Origin: Berghia stephanieae
Lineage: Eukaryota > Mollusca > Gastropoda > Nudibranchia > Aeolidiidae
Direction: 5' to 3'
Assembly: GCA_034508935.3 (NCBI GenBank)
Contig: CM067447.1
Span: forward strand, 37,149,848 to 37,213,847
DNA length: 64,000 bases
Position 1 is the stretch's first letter; every line of letters begins with the position of its first letter. Below, piece by piece: positions 1 through 11,910 of the stretch. The notes below the pieces were generated by a model. The model had not been told where the DNA came from, made no database searches, and saw only the letters and a program-made list of their open reading frames with translations. The position numbers were made by a program, and so were the translations under genes.

Positions 1-1180
1 TCCAGTAGTAATGGAAGTAATCCGTGCATGTGAAGGCAGAGCAATATCTGTGTATAATTTTTAACCCTTCTCGAAATATGGATGATTTCTTCACTGCAAA
101 ATAAATAGGCACAAGTCGCGAAATTATTTCCAGTGACAAACTGATGCATCAGCAGAACGTGACAGTGCAGATTACTACTCTTACTATACCTAACCAGATA
201 CATCCTTTCTCAACAAAATTCACTTGTTCCCTTTATGTGTCGGGATTCATTTTCTTGCCATCTTTTTTTTTTCCTTTACAGTGCCCGTTCTTCTCTCCTC
301 TCTCCCAAGTCCACCACTCTTCAGCTTCGCTGTAACCCTCATTCTTAGCCTCCCTTCTTAGTTCCCTCCCTTTCCCCACACGATTTGTATTGTTTGACCA
401 TTCGTACAACCCTTTTGTTGTGAAAATGACGGGGAAAACAATATATTTAAGAACAAATGGGTAAAAAAAAAAACCACGAGAGATAAAAGACGTTCTTTTC
501 CGCCCCCTCAGTTCTCAATGACCGACGATTCTAGTGGACAAACGGGTTCGTGGGTGAAGTCATGGTAGCATGGAGATTCATACCAATAAAGATTATCCAA
601 TAAGTCTTCTGTACCTATATAACGTCTACACTTCTACTACATACCATATTATCTATGCATAACTTTTCATGGTCAGACATGTGGCTGGTTCCATTGATAT
701 TTTCTTATATAATCGTGTCCTAATGTCTTTTACCATAAGCTTATGTCCTGCGAGGGAGGTCCAGAGTATGTATGTTGGTAAATGTCATTCATATTTACAA
801 AAAAAAAAAAATAATAATAATAATTCTGGTGAAGAACGAATGCTGGGATCGGCAATTTGCAAAATATGGGCGTCTCCAGTCTATGAATATAATATATGAT
901 TCAGATCCTAATTTGTCTCATAAATGTAGTCATGAAATGTGCCCTGTCTGTAGTTTGTCTGCCCTTTCAAAACGATTATTGTAACTCCCTTATCAATATT
1001 ATCATTTGAAGGTGGCTCCATCGTGGTCTACCAGGTTCTTTAAAACAAAACCAGAAGAAATAAAAATTGTCTCCACATTGGTTTGAATCGATGACATTTA
1101 TACATAAATTGGAAGTCACGTAAAAACTTTGTCCCTTTAGGATGTCATGATTCTGTCAGATTCACATTCCTCTTATGTTC
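1..1180. other. Non-coding, AT-rich stretch
   Basis: I see no exon, RNA gene or recognisable transposon here. There are short A runs and open frames, but none has a family-like protein sequence. It may be an intron or upstream DNA of the LHFPL gene, whose 5' exons were not found. Confidence 0.5.
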
Positions 1181-1186
1181 GTACAC

Positions 1187-1259
1187 CCCCCCCCCCCCCA
1201 CCCCGCCCAACCGTGTTTCCGTGTATGTTGTTCGTATAATGATGGTGATGATAATCATG

Positions 1260-1305
<46 letters not shown>

Positions 1306-1310
1306 ATATG

Positions 1311-1373
<63 letters not shown>

Positions 1374-1375
1374 CA
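1187..1375. repeat. Simple repeats: poly-C, (ATG)n, (TTA)n
   Basis: A C run near 1187 is followed by an uninterrupted GAT/ATG tract at about 1258-1303 and a TTA tract at about 1315-1370. The flanking 60 bases (TGATGGTGATG and CATCATAATC) are degenerate versions of the same triplets, so the locus has been mutating as a microsatellite for a long time. Frames of poly-Met, poly-Tyr or poly-Asn here are repeat translations. Confidence 0.95.
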
Positions 1376-1970
1376 TCCTCATCATAATCATAATCGGTAT
1401 CATGATTATTATATTCGAGATGATTAGAACTTGAAGACATCATTCATCATACTGGCAGTAATGGAATGGCAGATGATAATCGATTATAACATAAATGTTG
1501 TGGCTTAATGAGAAGAACTTAGAAAACTAATCACATAAATACATTGTGCTTAAAATAAAAATTACTGAACGGCAAAACCACCTCGGCTGGTTTGATTTAC
1601 GATAGAACTTGTATATTTAGGAAATGTGAAACTAGAAAATTGAGTCCCGTAAACTGTGGCGACTTTGCACAAAGGAATGTCTTTGCAAAATTTCACCAAT
1701 AATTTTAACGTGCTTTCTAATCAAGCGAGGTAACTTTTCTCCATCTCTAGATAACTCACATTCTTTACCCAAAAATCCTCGAGCTGAATGTAAAAGTCAA
1801 TAGTTCATCTCTCACCGAAAATTCTGAACTTTGTATTCTCGTTCTACCACTTTAATAGATATCTTCAAATATCTTTTTTGTTTTCGTTTTTCTGTTGTTA
1901 CATATGTCGTAGATCTGTTTTTAACTTACTAAACTAAATAATGTGGAACGTCTGGGCTTCTGAGAGCTTC
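1376..1970. other. Non-coding stretch, nothing recognised
   Basis: No protein-like frame, repeat family or RNA was recognised. Confidence 0.4.
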
Positions 1971-1971
1971 T

Positions 1972-2045
1972 TTGATTTTGTGTCATGCATGGTAACGTGT
2001 CTGACCGGTAACCGGAGGTTCGAGGTTCGATCCCCAGTCGAGGCA
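1972..2045 (+). mobile_element. tRNA-derived SINE head (fragment)
   Basis: The stretch has an A-box-like TGCATGGTAACGTG and a B box GGTTCGATCCC about 35 bases later, as in a tRNA-derived SINE promoter. There is no acceptor-stem pairing or CCA context that would make it a functional tRNA gene. The body beyond 2045 was not matched to another copy in the window. Confidence 0.55.
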
Positions 2046-2945
2046 GGCTAATTATTTTGAGATGAGCTTTTCTTGCATTTTTCTTTCTGCTTCATCCAAA
2101 CCTTTTCGGATGTTTATATGGATTAAATTCACATTGTTTTGTTTATTTGGTTTTGCAAAGTCATTTTCAAACATTGTCCAAATTTGCCAAGTTGTATAGT
2201 GTCTGTATAGTTGATTGAAAAAAAAATGCATCATTATTGGATCCTATTTGTGTTAATTACATATCCCTGATTGCTGATACTTACTATTTAATAGATATAA
2301 CAGGCATTTCATAATGAATTACAAATAAATCTCAAAACTTTGTAGTTCCCTCTGTTCTCCCATCATCATCAATATTCGTTCATATTTTAATATCTTGCTG
2401 AAAGAGTCGGTATAATTCAACTGCAATATATGTACGGTCCATAATTGATTGAATTTTACGATTATTCACGCTGATCTTGATAATATCGTAATTTGAATTG
2501 CAAGAGGATCGTTACTTGATTCAGGCTGCCCTCGAATATCTTTTCTGCACCAAACTATAACAGATACAGGGTGTGTCCGTGCACCATGCGCCCACCCCTT
2601 TACGCCCTAGATATTATTCATCCGTCCATATTATAATAGTCTTGTAGGTACATACCCCGCCTTCACACTGACCAATGGTTATAGTTTGCCCAAAACCTGT
2701 ACGATTGGTTTCTTATTTCGTCCGTCACTCCTTGCGACCACTGGACTGGAACTCGATGGGTAAACCCTCAGTGAAAAACATTTCATCTCGCCTTGACACG
2801 GTAAATGACCATGTGGTGGTGGTTGGGTCCATCTTATATTTAACACTGCTGTAACTGGGATGGACGTTTGCTTCCTGGTGCCTCCTGGCTCAAAAATACC
2901 ACCACCTCAATCACTGCTTAAACCACAATAACAACAACAAACAAC
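2046..2945. other. Non-coding stretch, nothing recognised
   Basis: No coding signal was seen. The last 100 bases become AAC/CTA-rich as they approach the microsatellite. Confidence 0.4.
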
Positions 2946-2947
2946 AA

Positions 2948-2950
2948 CTA

Positions 2951-3041
<91 letters not shown>
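2948..3041. repeat. (CTA)n microsatellite
   Basis: About 90 bases of nearly perfect CTA triplets, preceded by an AACAACAA stretch. It is one of several CTA/TAG tracts in the window; some of the others adjoin retroelement ends. Confidence 0.95.
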
Positions 3042-4070
3042 TACTATTTCGACAGAGATGCATTGTAGGAGTCATCCTTGTTCATCGTAATCGGTAATTT
3101 TGAAAGCTAGAAAGTGAAAATCGATATATTTAAAAGAACGGAAACTGAAATAATAGATTTCCTCCCAACTTTAGATATCGGCTACAAAGGTCTGTTTGGA
3201 ATGTTCTGGTCAGCTTATATGGGTATTATTCATGGAAACACAGGTAAGACCGGAAAGCGGATAGCGAATCGAATGCCATTACACTAGGCGCCTTCATGTA
3301 GGTATTAATACAGTTGGGTGGTCAGTGTGGACACAATACTTGACTGAACCAGATGTTTGTCAAGATTCCCACTTGCTGTCATTTTAACTTGACCCAATGG
3401 AATGTCAATCGGTGTCTTAATCCATGCATGGTTCTGCGATTTGTTTTCTTATTAAATAGATAGATTTGCTGACTTTGAGATTTTTAGTTTAGGTTCTCCG
3501 TGTCTGCACATCTACATATCGCCATTTATGCTTCGGATATTTCCCCTGATTTCAGTTCCATAATTTGAGTACCATTTTGTTTGGCCTTGCACTCACGTCG
3601 GGCGATCTTGGACGACCGATGAAGAAAATGGGAGTGTGGGCGGAGGTCCCATAAATTTTATTCTGTCTCTTTTATCCATCTTTATTTACCCCTTAAATAC
3701 AATGTAAGGGACCTGGAATAGGAATCCCGATAGCCCATTTGATAGGGCACTCGCCTCGCAAGCAAAGGGACCAGCATATTTACAAAATTTATCACAAAGC
3801 TAACAAAAAGCTAAACGTTATCCAGCGTAACCTTTCATCGTGTCCCAGGGCAGCAAAAGAACAATGTTATACAACTTACCACACTGGTAAGACCCAGCTT
3901 GGAATACAGCTCGTGTGTGTGTGAGACCATCATGTGGGCCTGCAAAATCATCAATAATAATATAACAATCTAAAAAGTGTAACAAACATGATGGCAGAGC
4001 ATAACATTGGAAGAGAGAAGGAGCAAACAAAAACTGAATATCTTCCCTAAAGGTATACTTGGACCCACCG
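3042..4070. other. Non-coding stretch
   Basis: No gene is supported. A short exon-like piece near 3178-3243 (CTTTAG acceptor, ACAG/GTAAGA donor) has no recognisable protein match and is recorded under rejected items. Confidence 0.4.
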
Positions 4071-4075
4071 ACTAA

Positions 4076-4690
4076 TTAGGGAGCAGGCACTTGTGTAAAA
4101 TAAAGAGCTGAGAAAGTATTATGAAACAAAGTAGAAAGAAAAATACAAGAATTTGTTTTTTTTTAATAATTCGAAATGGGATCCTAACTCAGACCTTTGA
4201 TTACCCGTCAGACGTGCTACCATTACACCAATGATACTCGTTTCCGCTGTGAACCCTCGCTGCATCATAAAACACAAACATTGAACACGGGAGGACGAGG
4301 GCGAAGACATCTGGGTTAGGTCCATTTTTATTTTGATAAATATCAAAGTGGCTATTTAGGGGCATGCATTGGTGTAAGATAACGATTTGAGATAGCTTGC
4401 ATGAAACAGTTCCAGATAAAACAGAGAAAAATACAAGGAAAACGAAACCCACCCCCCCCCCCAAAATAATTAAAAAAAAAAAAAAAAGGAAACAAGAAAA
4501 GAAAAACCAGCTTGGCGTGAATGGGGATCGAACTTCATACTTCCTGATTATCGGTCAGACGTGCTACCATTACACCACAGAGTTAAACCCGATAGTTTGG
4601 AGGATTTGATGCCTTTATATTCTTCTTCACAAGGGTACGCGTTTCCGCGGTGAACCCCCACTGCATGACAAATGCACGTGGCACTTATGT
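4076..4690 (-). mobile_element. Two tandem tRNA-derived SINE units
   Basis: On the minus strand the block GTGTAATGGTAGCACGTCTG occurs twice (about 4207-4229 and 4556-4576), each with the look of a tRNA A-box region. The second copy also has a clear B box, GTTCGATCCCC (about 4525). The two units also share the downstream body (GAAAAATACAAG block, a ...GGTGTAAGAT block and CGTTTCCGC...TGAACCC). The layout is therefore a direct tandem of about 330 bp units, diverged by many substitutions and indels. The units end near poly-C and A-rich runs. Confidence 0.6.
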
Positions 4691-4807
4691 ATAATTCAAA
4701 AAAGGCTAGTGCATTGTGTTAAATAATATGTCACTAGAGCTCAATAACTTGATACAATCTAGCAGATTGTTTGCAATGTTGACTAGCAACATTACTGTCA
4801 GTGAACA

Positions 4808-4937
4808 ACCCCCCCCCCCCCCCCCCCCCCCACAATGAAAATGTATGCTGGATAGACTGACAAACATCAGAGAGATATGATGGGACCAGAGCAAAACCTC
4901 TTTTATATTGGATTCTTGTTCTATCAGTTAAATTATC

Positions 4938-5008
<71 letters not shown>
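4808..5008. repeat. Poly-C run and (TAG)n microsatellite
   Basis: A C run of over 20 bases starts at about 4809. A nearly pure AGT/TAG tract of about 70 bases runs from about 4938 to 5008 and grades into CAGCAG. Confidence 0.95.
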
Positions 5009-5009
5009 C

Positions 5010-6330
5010 GACAACAGCAGCAGCAGCTGCATAGTACCAAATGAAAAAAATAAATTAATATCCATATATATTTATCTCATACGTCACCCAGTTAAAAACG
5101 TTTTGGCTCTGAGTCCTCGTTATAGCATGTTTACGTATTTTCCTAAAAAGCAAGAGAAAGATTTAAAAAAAACGGATAAAAAAAAAAAAAGCCCTGTTGT
5201 ATCAAGGCCTGGTTTCGACTGTAATAATAATAATATTACAGTAGTAATATTTAACTTGATTTTTTTCAAAGAGTTTTAGTTTCAGTAATTTTCATCATAA
5301 AAAAAAACAAACTACCACGGTATTTTTCATGGCAATGCAAGACATTGTTCCTTAAATCTCGACGGACTAAAGCAAGCATTGTTTTGCCGTTTATAAATCC
5401 TTTTTATACTCGCATTTAATGAACCGCCAGTTTCGATCGGTATCTTAGATTGACATGAAGACAGCTATAGATAAACATCTAGAGAGGCAGACTTGGACGA
5501 TAAATTTCCTCAAACATTCCATTTGTCGTGTGCCAAGAGTAAAACTAAGGAGCAAACCGACATAACTGTTATTTAATACTGGCTCTACCGTTCATATGAG
5601 TGTAACACAAACATTAATCACGTGAAAGCTGATGGTGTGTCCATCAATAAGTTTAACACCTCACCAATCAGGTCTGACATGGTACTGGGAAATAAATCAA
5701 CATCATAATGTTTCTATAAACCACGACCAGGGAAAATTATGTAGATTACGTAGACTTTAGTAAATATGACATGTTCTTAAATATTATGCTTTGGCAATTA
5801 TTGACAGTAGGTAGCTGTAATGAATGATATAGGAGGAACGAAATTGCCGTCACTCAGCTCTTTGTTATTGTTTTTAGCCACCCATTTTTATGAGTAGTTC
5901 TCTCAATCATATTATAAACGTTTGTTACATCTAGATTTGTGTGTTAGTACGTTATATCCGGCTGGCGGTTATTAGTATTTTGCCTAAACGCATAGCATCA
6001 CTTCACAATCATTGTGTTAAATAGTTCCTTTTTATCGCTTGCAGTTACTTTAATGGGGTTAATGGGTTTGTCATATATAACAATATGTAACGCCATTGAT
6101 TACAACTAACTGCCACAAACTAAACGTCGGATAACCTCTATTATTATGACCTAAAAGCTTCGCAATAACTGTTACACTCCAAATAAAGAGAATAATATAT
6201 AATAAACTTAATATCAGAATCTCGAGGTAATCCTTGCTAATCTGCTAAGAGTCTCTTCTTTTATCATTTCTTGACATGAACATTGTAATTCATTATTTTT
6301 TAATCTGCCTGATAATTTAAAAAAAAAAAG
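5010..6330. other. Non-coding stretch, nothing recognised
   Basis: AT-rich DNA with A runs and no recognisable exon or repeat family. Confidence 0.4.
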
Positions 6331-6334
6331 AACT

Positions 6335-7017
6335 ACAGCTTTTACAAAACCAAGCCTCACGAATTGTTTTAAAGGAGAAACAAAGATCACATTGCCACAA
6401 TGTCTTATGAACTCCATTGGTTGCCTGCTAAAGCTAAAATTGATTATAAAATTGTTATGCTATGTTTTAACTCTAAAAATACCTTATCTGAAGGGTTTTA
6501 ATAATGATTATATCCTATCTCGTCATTTAAGATCGTGTGATCAGCTTCTTTTGCGCACCACAAAACGGAGGAACACAAAATTGAAAGATAGAACCTTATA
6601 TTGCGCAGCCCCAAACAGTATGGGATTCTCTGCTATTCAATCTGTGCTCTATATTCTGAGGCAGTTTTAAAAAGAAAATTAAAAAGTCATCTCTTTCAGT
6701 AGACAGACCAAATTGAGCATTTATTTTTTATTGATTTTAAAAAAGTAGAATTGAAAAAGATTGGATATGGAGTCTTCATACTTTACCATATGTTTAATTA
6801 CATTATTTTTGTAGTGTCACTTCATAGAACATATTTACCGTAATTTACATTTTTTTAAAATAATTCCGTATTCTCATTTTTAAATGTTGATGATGATATT
6901 ATGATACAGTGATTAAAAAAAAAAAAGATATATATTACATGTCATGTATATTGTGCGCCTAGAGCTATATTGTACGGGACGGGCGCTATATAAATAAACT
7001 ATATTATTTTTTATTAT
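6335..7017 (+). mobile_element. CR1/L2-like LINE, 3' end (broken)
   Basis: Translated pieces match the C-terminal end of CR1/L2-type LINE ORF2 proteins. They are LHWLPAKAKIDYKI (about 6412-6453), then RSCDQLLLRTTKRRNTK, then AAP and a final KRKLKSHLF-type motif near 6670-6700. The pieces lie in shifting frames with stops, so this is a dead, 5'-truncated copy. The 3' end carries TGTGCGCCTAGAGC near 6953 and GCGCTATATAAATAAA near 6986, followed by ATT-rich sequence. That 3' signature recurs at 43435-43490 and, in part, in the tRNA SINEs at 34 and 44 kb. Confidence 0.75.
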
Positions 7018-7855
7018 TCTTAATCATCGTGGATTTATTTATTTATTCATATATTTATTTATTTAATATGCTCTCCATATCTTTTGTGTAGGATAAGAAC
7101 CAAAGCCTTAAATCACAGTGGACTGTTTTAAAAAGGGAGGGAAAGAATGGACTCATTTCCCCCAAAAAGCACCAAAAACATCGGCGGCATCCAATGGCCG
7201 AAAAAAAAAAAAAAAGAACACGAGAATTTCTGAGACTGCTGTCCTATTTGATTGCAGGTCTGATAATCAAAAATTATTGTGAATTCGTGGTTGTATGGAA
7301 ATACTCTGAAACTGAGGTAGACTATTGTCCATTTCAACAATGTTAAATCAAGCCCAGAATTGGGTTTGGTAATCAGACATGCAATTATGTGCACTTTTAC
7401 CAAAGGTAACAAACAAAGACAATGTTTATCAACTCACGTCTTTACATAAGCTATAAACTGTCCGTAAGTTATCGCGTTTTAATTTTTTTATTTAAGACGG
7501 GAGGGGAGGGGAGGCCCCCCCCCCCCCCCCCCACAATCCAACAGACGTACACTGTGCTGCTTACACGCCACCCGTCTTCTAAAAACGGTATTACGTAGGG
7601 GTGATATAGACTCTGTGGATCGAATATAATATATAGCTCAACGTAGGAGACTATGGTTAATTTTGGTAGTGTTGCTGAAGAGATAGAATATTATTGTGTC
7701 AGAAGAAAAGACAAGTCCAATTAGATTTTAACCAGTTGACTGCCGTACTCTGGATAGACAAGCATTAAAAAATTTGGCCAGAAAACTCGTTCTTCAAATA
7801 TCGATTTAAATGGCCCTCATCTTGACAAAAACTGTAAAACCTGGGACTTCACGAG
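7018..7855. other. Non-coding stretch with poly-C run
   Basis: Nothing recognised apart from an AAAA run near 7201 and a run of about 17 C near 7516. Confidence 0.4.
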
Positions 7856-7857
7856 GT

Positions 7858-7975
7858 GGTAGTAGAAATAGTAGTAGTAGTAGTATAGTAGTAGTAGTAG
7901 TAGTAGTATAGTATGGGGTGTGTGGTGGTGTAGTAGTAGTAGTAGTAGATAGTAGTAGTAGTAGTAGTAGTAGTT

Positions 7976-8041
<66 letters not shown>

Positions 8042-8059
8042 TGTGGTGTGGTGGGGTAG

Positions 8060-8113
<54 letters not shown>

Positions 8114-8168
8114 TAGTAGTAGTAGTAGTAGTGTAGTAGTAGTAGTAGTAGGTGGTGGTGGTGGTGGT

Positions 8169-8246
<78 letters not shown>

Positions 8247-8305
8247 TTGTAGTGTAGTTGTGTTGTAATTGTAGGTGTAGTTGTAGGAGCAGTACTAGTA
8301 GTAGT
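7858..8305. repeat. Compound (TAG)n / (GTG)n microsatellite
   Basis: About 450 bases made almost only of TAG, GTG and TATAG units. Pure TAG blocks are separated by GTGTGGTGGTGTAG-type spacers, some of which recur (GTGTGGTG near 7919 and 8041). It ends about 165 bases before the 5' edge of an LHFPL exon. The poly-Tyr, poly-Thr and poly-Ser frames across it are repeat translations. Confidence 0.95.
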
Positions 8306-8471
8306 AGGGAGACGTGCTACCAACACAAATTTTCAATCGGATTGAAATTAAATGTGTGTTTGTATTTTTGTGTATAGTATATATTTATATATACAAACTG
8401 GGCCCCGTGACAAACTGGGCAGCCCACCACTCAGCCTAACAATGTCTTTTTTTTTCCACTCCTCATCCCAG

Positions 8472-8711
8472 CAATTTTCATGTTCCTTGCTTGCGTCATC
8501 TTTCCATCGGGATGGAATCAGGATGAAGTGAAGGCCATCTGTGGACCCGATGCCGATGAATACAAGCTCGACGACTGCAACATCCGCTGGGGATACATCT
8601 TGGCCATCTTAGGGATCTTTGATGCCGCCATCTTAGCCATCCTTGCTTTCTTCCTGGCCTCCAAGCAAGCCAAAATTGAAATCTACTCAACGGCAGGAAC
8701 TGTCTCAAAAT
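8472..8711 (+). CDS. LHFPL: LHFPL exon: TM3, extracellular loop, TM4
   Basis: A TTTTTTTCCACTCCTCATCCCAG-like acceptor precedes 8472 and a strong donor GTGAGT follows 8711. The exon has 240 bases: two completing a split codon, 79 codons, and one base carried over. It encodes the GWN...EV loop with conserved cysteines and the last transmembrane helix. Confidence 0.93.
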
Positions 8712-9879
8712 GTGAGTTTTTTTCTTGGAAAGTATGATTGCTTACTTTTATTTATTATTATTTTTAAAAAAAAATATTAAACAAAAATAAATAAATAAAC
8801 AAACAAAAGAAAACAACACATTTTTCAAAGGGCCTTAGTTCAAATCACGTCCAAATCCAGGTCCGACAGGGTGTGATAAAAATATTAATTGCCATTCATG
8901 TTATATTCTCACAATACAAGTCGATGGCCGAGTGGTACGACAATCAGGCGACTTATGCCTTATAAAAATTGAAACATTGTGAAGCGTATTGATGACGAGG
9001 AGTTTGGATAGAAACCTTTTTTTTTTAATCAGCGTGCGGAAAGACAGGATCCTTTATTTTTGAAATTCAAAATTATGAAATTGAACCGAAACCTAATTCT
9101 ATAAAGAAAAAAAAAGATGGCAACAAAGTGAAAAGTTTATATCTGTCAATGAATGAATCAGGTTTTGTTTATAATAGAAGCTATCAACGCATTATTGATA
9201 CATAGCAATACATTATGCCAATGTCAACTCTTGAGTCCGGGATAATTACGACTGTTGCTAAGTTAAATTAAATTACACGCTATGTTTTTTTCTCTTCGCC
9301 CAACAGTAATAGGCTAGCTGGCTATGCTAGATCATGAGAAAAGTATCTCACGAAAGACTCGTGCTCTTCACCAAGAGTAGTAATTAATTGTTAGTGCCTG
9401 TTTAACGCCACAGAAAAACAGGGGTGAAATCTGCTTCCGTAAACTGTATAGCATGAAAGGATCACATTATCTTCTATAGTAACATATATCAATTGACAAT
9501 TTTCTCGAAAGTTTGGATTACTTACGAACTATTGCCGTGGTTAAGTGAAATTGTGGATTTTATATTTCTATCAACAGCTATTTATCATTGTATTTTTTTC
9601 TTCTAAGAAGTGATCTGACATTGAAAGATTAAACCCAAGGCACGGAGTTAATTGTTTATAAATCAGCAATCAGCCTCTTTACCCACTTGCCTTTTGCATT
9701 CACTTCAATGATTATCTTCATATCACTTTATCCTCTCACCAGCGGAACTGAATGGCTACTCTGAGACAATGTCCAAGAAGTCGATACCCATCCAACCTCA
9801 GGTGGTGGCTGTGCCAGGAGAAGGCGATTACAACATCCACGGAGACAAGGCCCGGTCTCGGGGAGGATTCAGCCTCTAA
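8472..9879 (+). CDS. LHFPL: LHFPL-family tetraspan protein, last two coding exons
   Basis: Exons 8472-8711 and 9743-9879 encode the C-terminal ~125 residues of a four-pass membrane protein of the LHFPL (lipoma HMGIC fusion partner-like) family. Recognised features are the third membrane segment ending [10 protein letters not shown], the extracellular loop with paired cysteines (AICG and DDCNIRWG), the fourth segment ([20 protein letters not shown]) and a cytosolic tail ending GFSL. The loop pattern P-x-GW-(D/N)-x2-EV...CG...C-x-(I/V)-RW is typical of the LHFPL3/4/5 branch. Vertebrate members act as auxiliary subunits, for example LHFPL5 with hair-cell mechanotransduction and LHFPL4 with GABA-A receptors; a similar role here is only inference. 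Both splice junctions are canonical and in phase (TCA AAA T/CG GAA). The N-terminal exons were not found in the window. Confidence 0.9.
8712..9742 (+). other. LHFPL intron
   Basis: A GT-AG intron of 1031 bases (donor GTGAGT, acceptor TCTCACCAG). It is AT-rich. A short tRNA-like stretch near 8922-8965 is noted under rejected items; nothing else was recognised. Confidence 0.85.
9743..9879 (+). CDS. LHFPL: LHFPL terminal coding exon
   Basis: This exon supplies the cytosolic tail of 44 residues after the split serine codon, then TAA at 9877-9879. The tail is rich in S, K and P and ends in F-S-L, which fits a class II PDZ-ligand pattern (hydrophobic-x-hydrophobic). An AATAAA overlaps the stop region, but the 3' UTR probably runs further. 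Confidence 0.9.
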
Positions 9880-11898
9880 ATAAACATCTCCATCGCCGGT
9901 GACAACAACAACGACAACCAATACCATATGACAACTACTTAAGACCAAAGTTAGCTACTCCCAACATTTTAAATTGTACTCATTACAATCAAAAGTCCGT
10001 GCAAACATGTTCGACAATTTTTATTAAATCTTTACATTGGTATGAAACTGAAAGAAACTTTTTATCTCGTAGATGTCGATGTCTTTCATACAGATTTATT
10101 CCTATCCCAGTGCGCAAACTATCCTAATCAGTCTCTGTCATTGTACAAATCCTGATCAGAATGTAGAAACAATATCATACTGGACGATGTATACATACAT
10201 TTCTAGTAATTTTATTGGAAAAGTAACTGTAGATGAGCGAAATGTGCATAGATTAAATATTGATCGGATAAGTGAGTAAGTGTTTTTAATGCAATCAAAA
10301 GTTACATCCTTCATATAACAATAACAAAAATAATTGGGAGTAGCTGCAAACAAATGTACTTATTTCTCAAGAGTTTTATTATCTTTGTTGTTAGAAAACG
10401 CATCGAACCCAAAGGATGTGTGTGTTTTCATCAATTTTGACAAATAAATATTAATCAAATTTTGCTACAGTGCATGGCTTCCTATATTTATAGAAAAAAA
10501 AAATCATTTTTGTTTGGCTACAGATGTATAGGTTCAATGAAATTTAATCACAAATTTATTTCTCTGCATTATAATATTTAAAATAAACTATTTAAGAAAA
10601 AGACATGTCCTTCCTCCCCCCCCCCCCCCCCCTCCCGCCAAAACAATTTTTTTTGCCCTTTTTCATTGGAGATCCAATGTGCGAAGTGTTCAAATTGCTT
10701 GTATTCCTATTCATATTTATTTCCTATTAGGCTAATTGGACTCCACGATAAAACAAAAACAAGTTGATAATTTGGACATTAATGAAGATTTTCTTCAAAA
10801 ACACATAATCAGCGCTTTAAAAAATTAAGCAAACTTTTCTGTTCCAAACTTGATATTGAATGATTGCACCCGTGTAGAGTGATACTATTTTTTATTTTGT
10901 TTGTGAATGTTTCTTGATAGTTCATGTTACATAAAATTCAACCTGAGCTAAGATGAATTTTTGTTCTTCTCATATTTACTTAATAATTGTAGAAAACAAT
11001 TTTTATTCACTGTACATAACATGTAAATCAGTATTGTGTTTATCAAGGACAAATCCTTGCTTTTTGGCATCAGCTATCTACTTTGTTGTATTTCCCTAAT
11101 TTAGTTTTTCCACATCAAAATTTTTGGATTTTTTTCTTTACGATGTCACAAGGAAATTTCTTGTTATTTTTATGCTTGTCAAACACATCATTGTGTGTTA
11201 AAAATTACAATAGCTGTTTGTTTGGAGACCGTGCTTCCGTTTGTTTACGTGCGAGAGATCAATATAAATTGACATCATTAAATATATTGGTTCCTCTTCA
11301 ATAAGCCCAGCTAAATTGTGTACTATATCAGTTATGAATATTCATTCTGATGTTATAAATATAATATAATAATTTCCACTTTACTTAGGGAAAGTTATAA
11401 ATGATATTAAAGTTCACTGAAACTTACAGGAGATGCTTAATCTTACATGACAAGTAATTTATGCGAAATAATACATACATTTATGATGTCATTTTAAAAT
11501 GCAAGTTGTCTTGTATAATATTATGAGAAGGGCAGTCAGATAGAGAACATTGTCTTGTCTGTGAAATTTAGGATGGGGAAAAACCCCAGGCTGCTCAATA
11601 TGTCAGCTCTTTGAAAAGAAATATAAATCAAGGTATTAGTGAAAAATTATTGGTTACTAATATTAATGTACTTTGTTTCGTTTATAACTTTCTATTATTT
11701 TAACCCGTTTTTTTTTCTTTCTGACAATTTATCAGAATAACAACTTATTCACTTGTCCTAATACTAACCTTTTCATTGTGTGTGATGACGTGAAATAGAA
11801 ATCTAACCTGAAAGAAAGAGAATGTTTTTGAAATAAGAATGACAGTCTTCTTGCATGCTCCCTTTTCTTCCTTCTATCAATTTCCATAAGCTTCACGC
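9880..11898 (+). other. Probable LHFPL 3' UTR and intergenic DNA
   Basis: No protein-like sequence was seen. AATAAA occurs near 10443 and 10578, and these are candidate polyadenylation signals. A C run lies near 10616-10632. The 3' UTR end cannot be placed from sequence alone. Confidence 0.4.
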
Positions 11899-11910
11899 CA
11901 TTGTTTATCC

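Noticed and set aside
1972-2045. Possible tRNA gene
   Set aside because: A and B boxes are present, but no acceptor stem can be formed and the context is a repeat-rich spacer; better read as a SINE head. The same reasoning applies to the heads at 4.2, 4.55, 34.3 and 44.4 kb.
3178-3243. Exon-like piece with acceptor CAACTTTAG and donor ACAG/GTAAGA, encoding IGYKGLFGMFWSAYMGIIHG
   Set aside because: It is upstream of the LHFPL exons on the same strand but matches no part of LHFPL or any family I know. Splice-like borders around a short open piece are common by chance.
7817-8326. 169-codon Thr/Tyr/Leu frame and the opposite Ser/Val frame
   Set aside because: Translation of the compound TAG/GTG microsatellite.
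8922-8965. tRNA-like GATGGCCGAGTGGTACGAC in the LHFPL intron
   Set aside because: Only the A-box half is recognisable and no B box follows; too weak to call a SINE or a tRNA.
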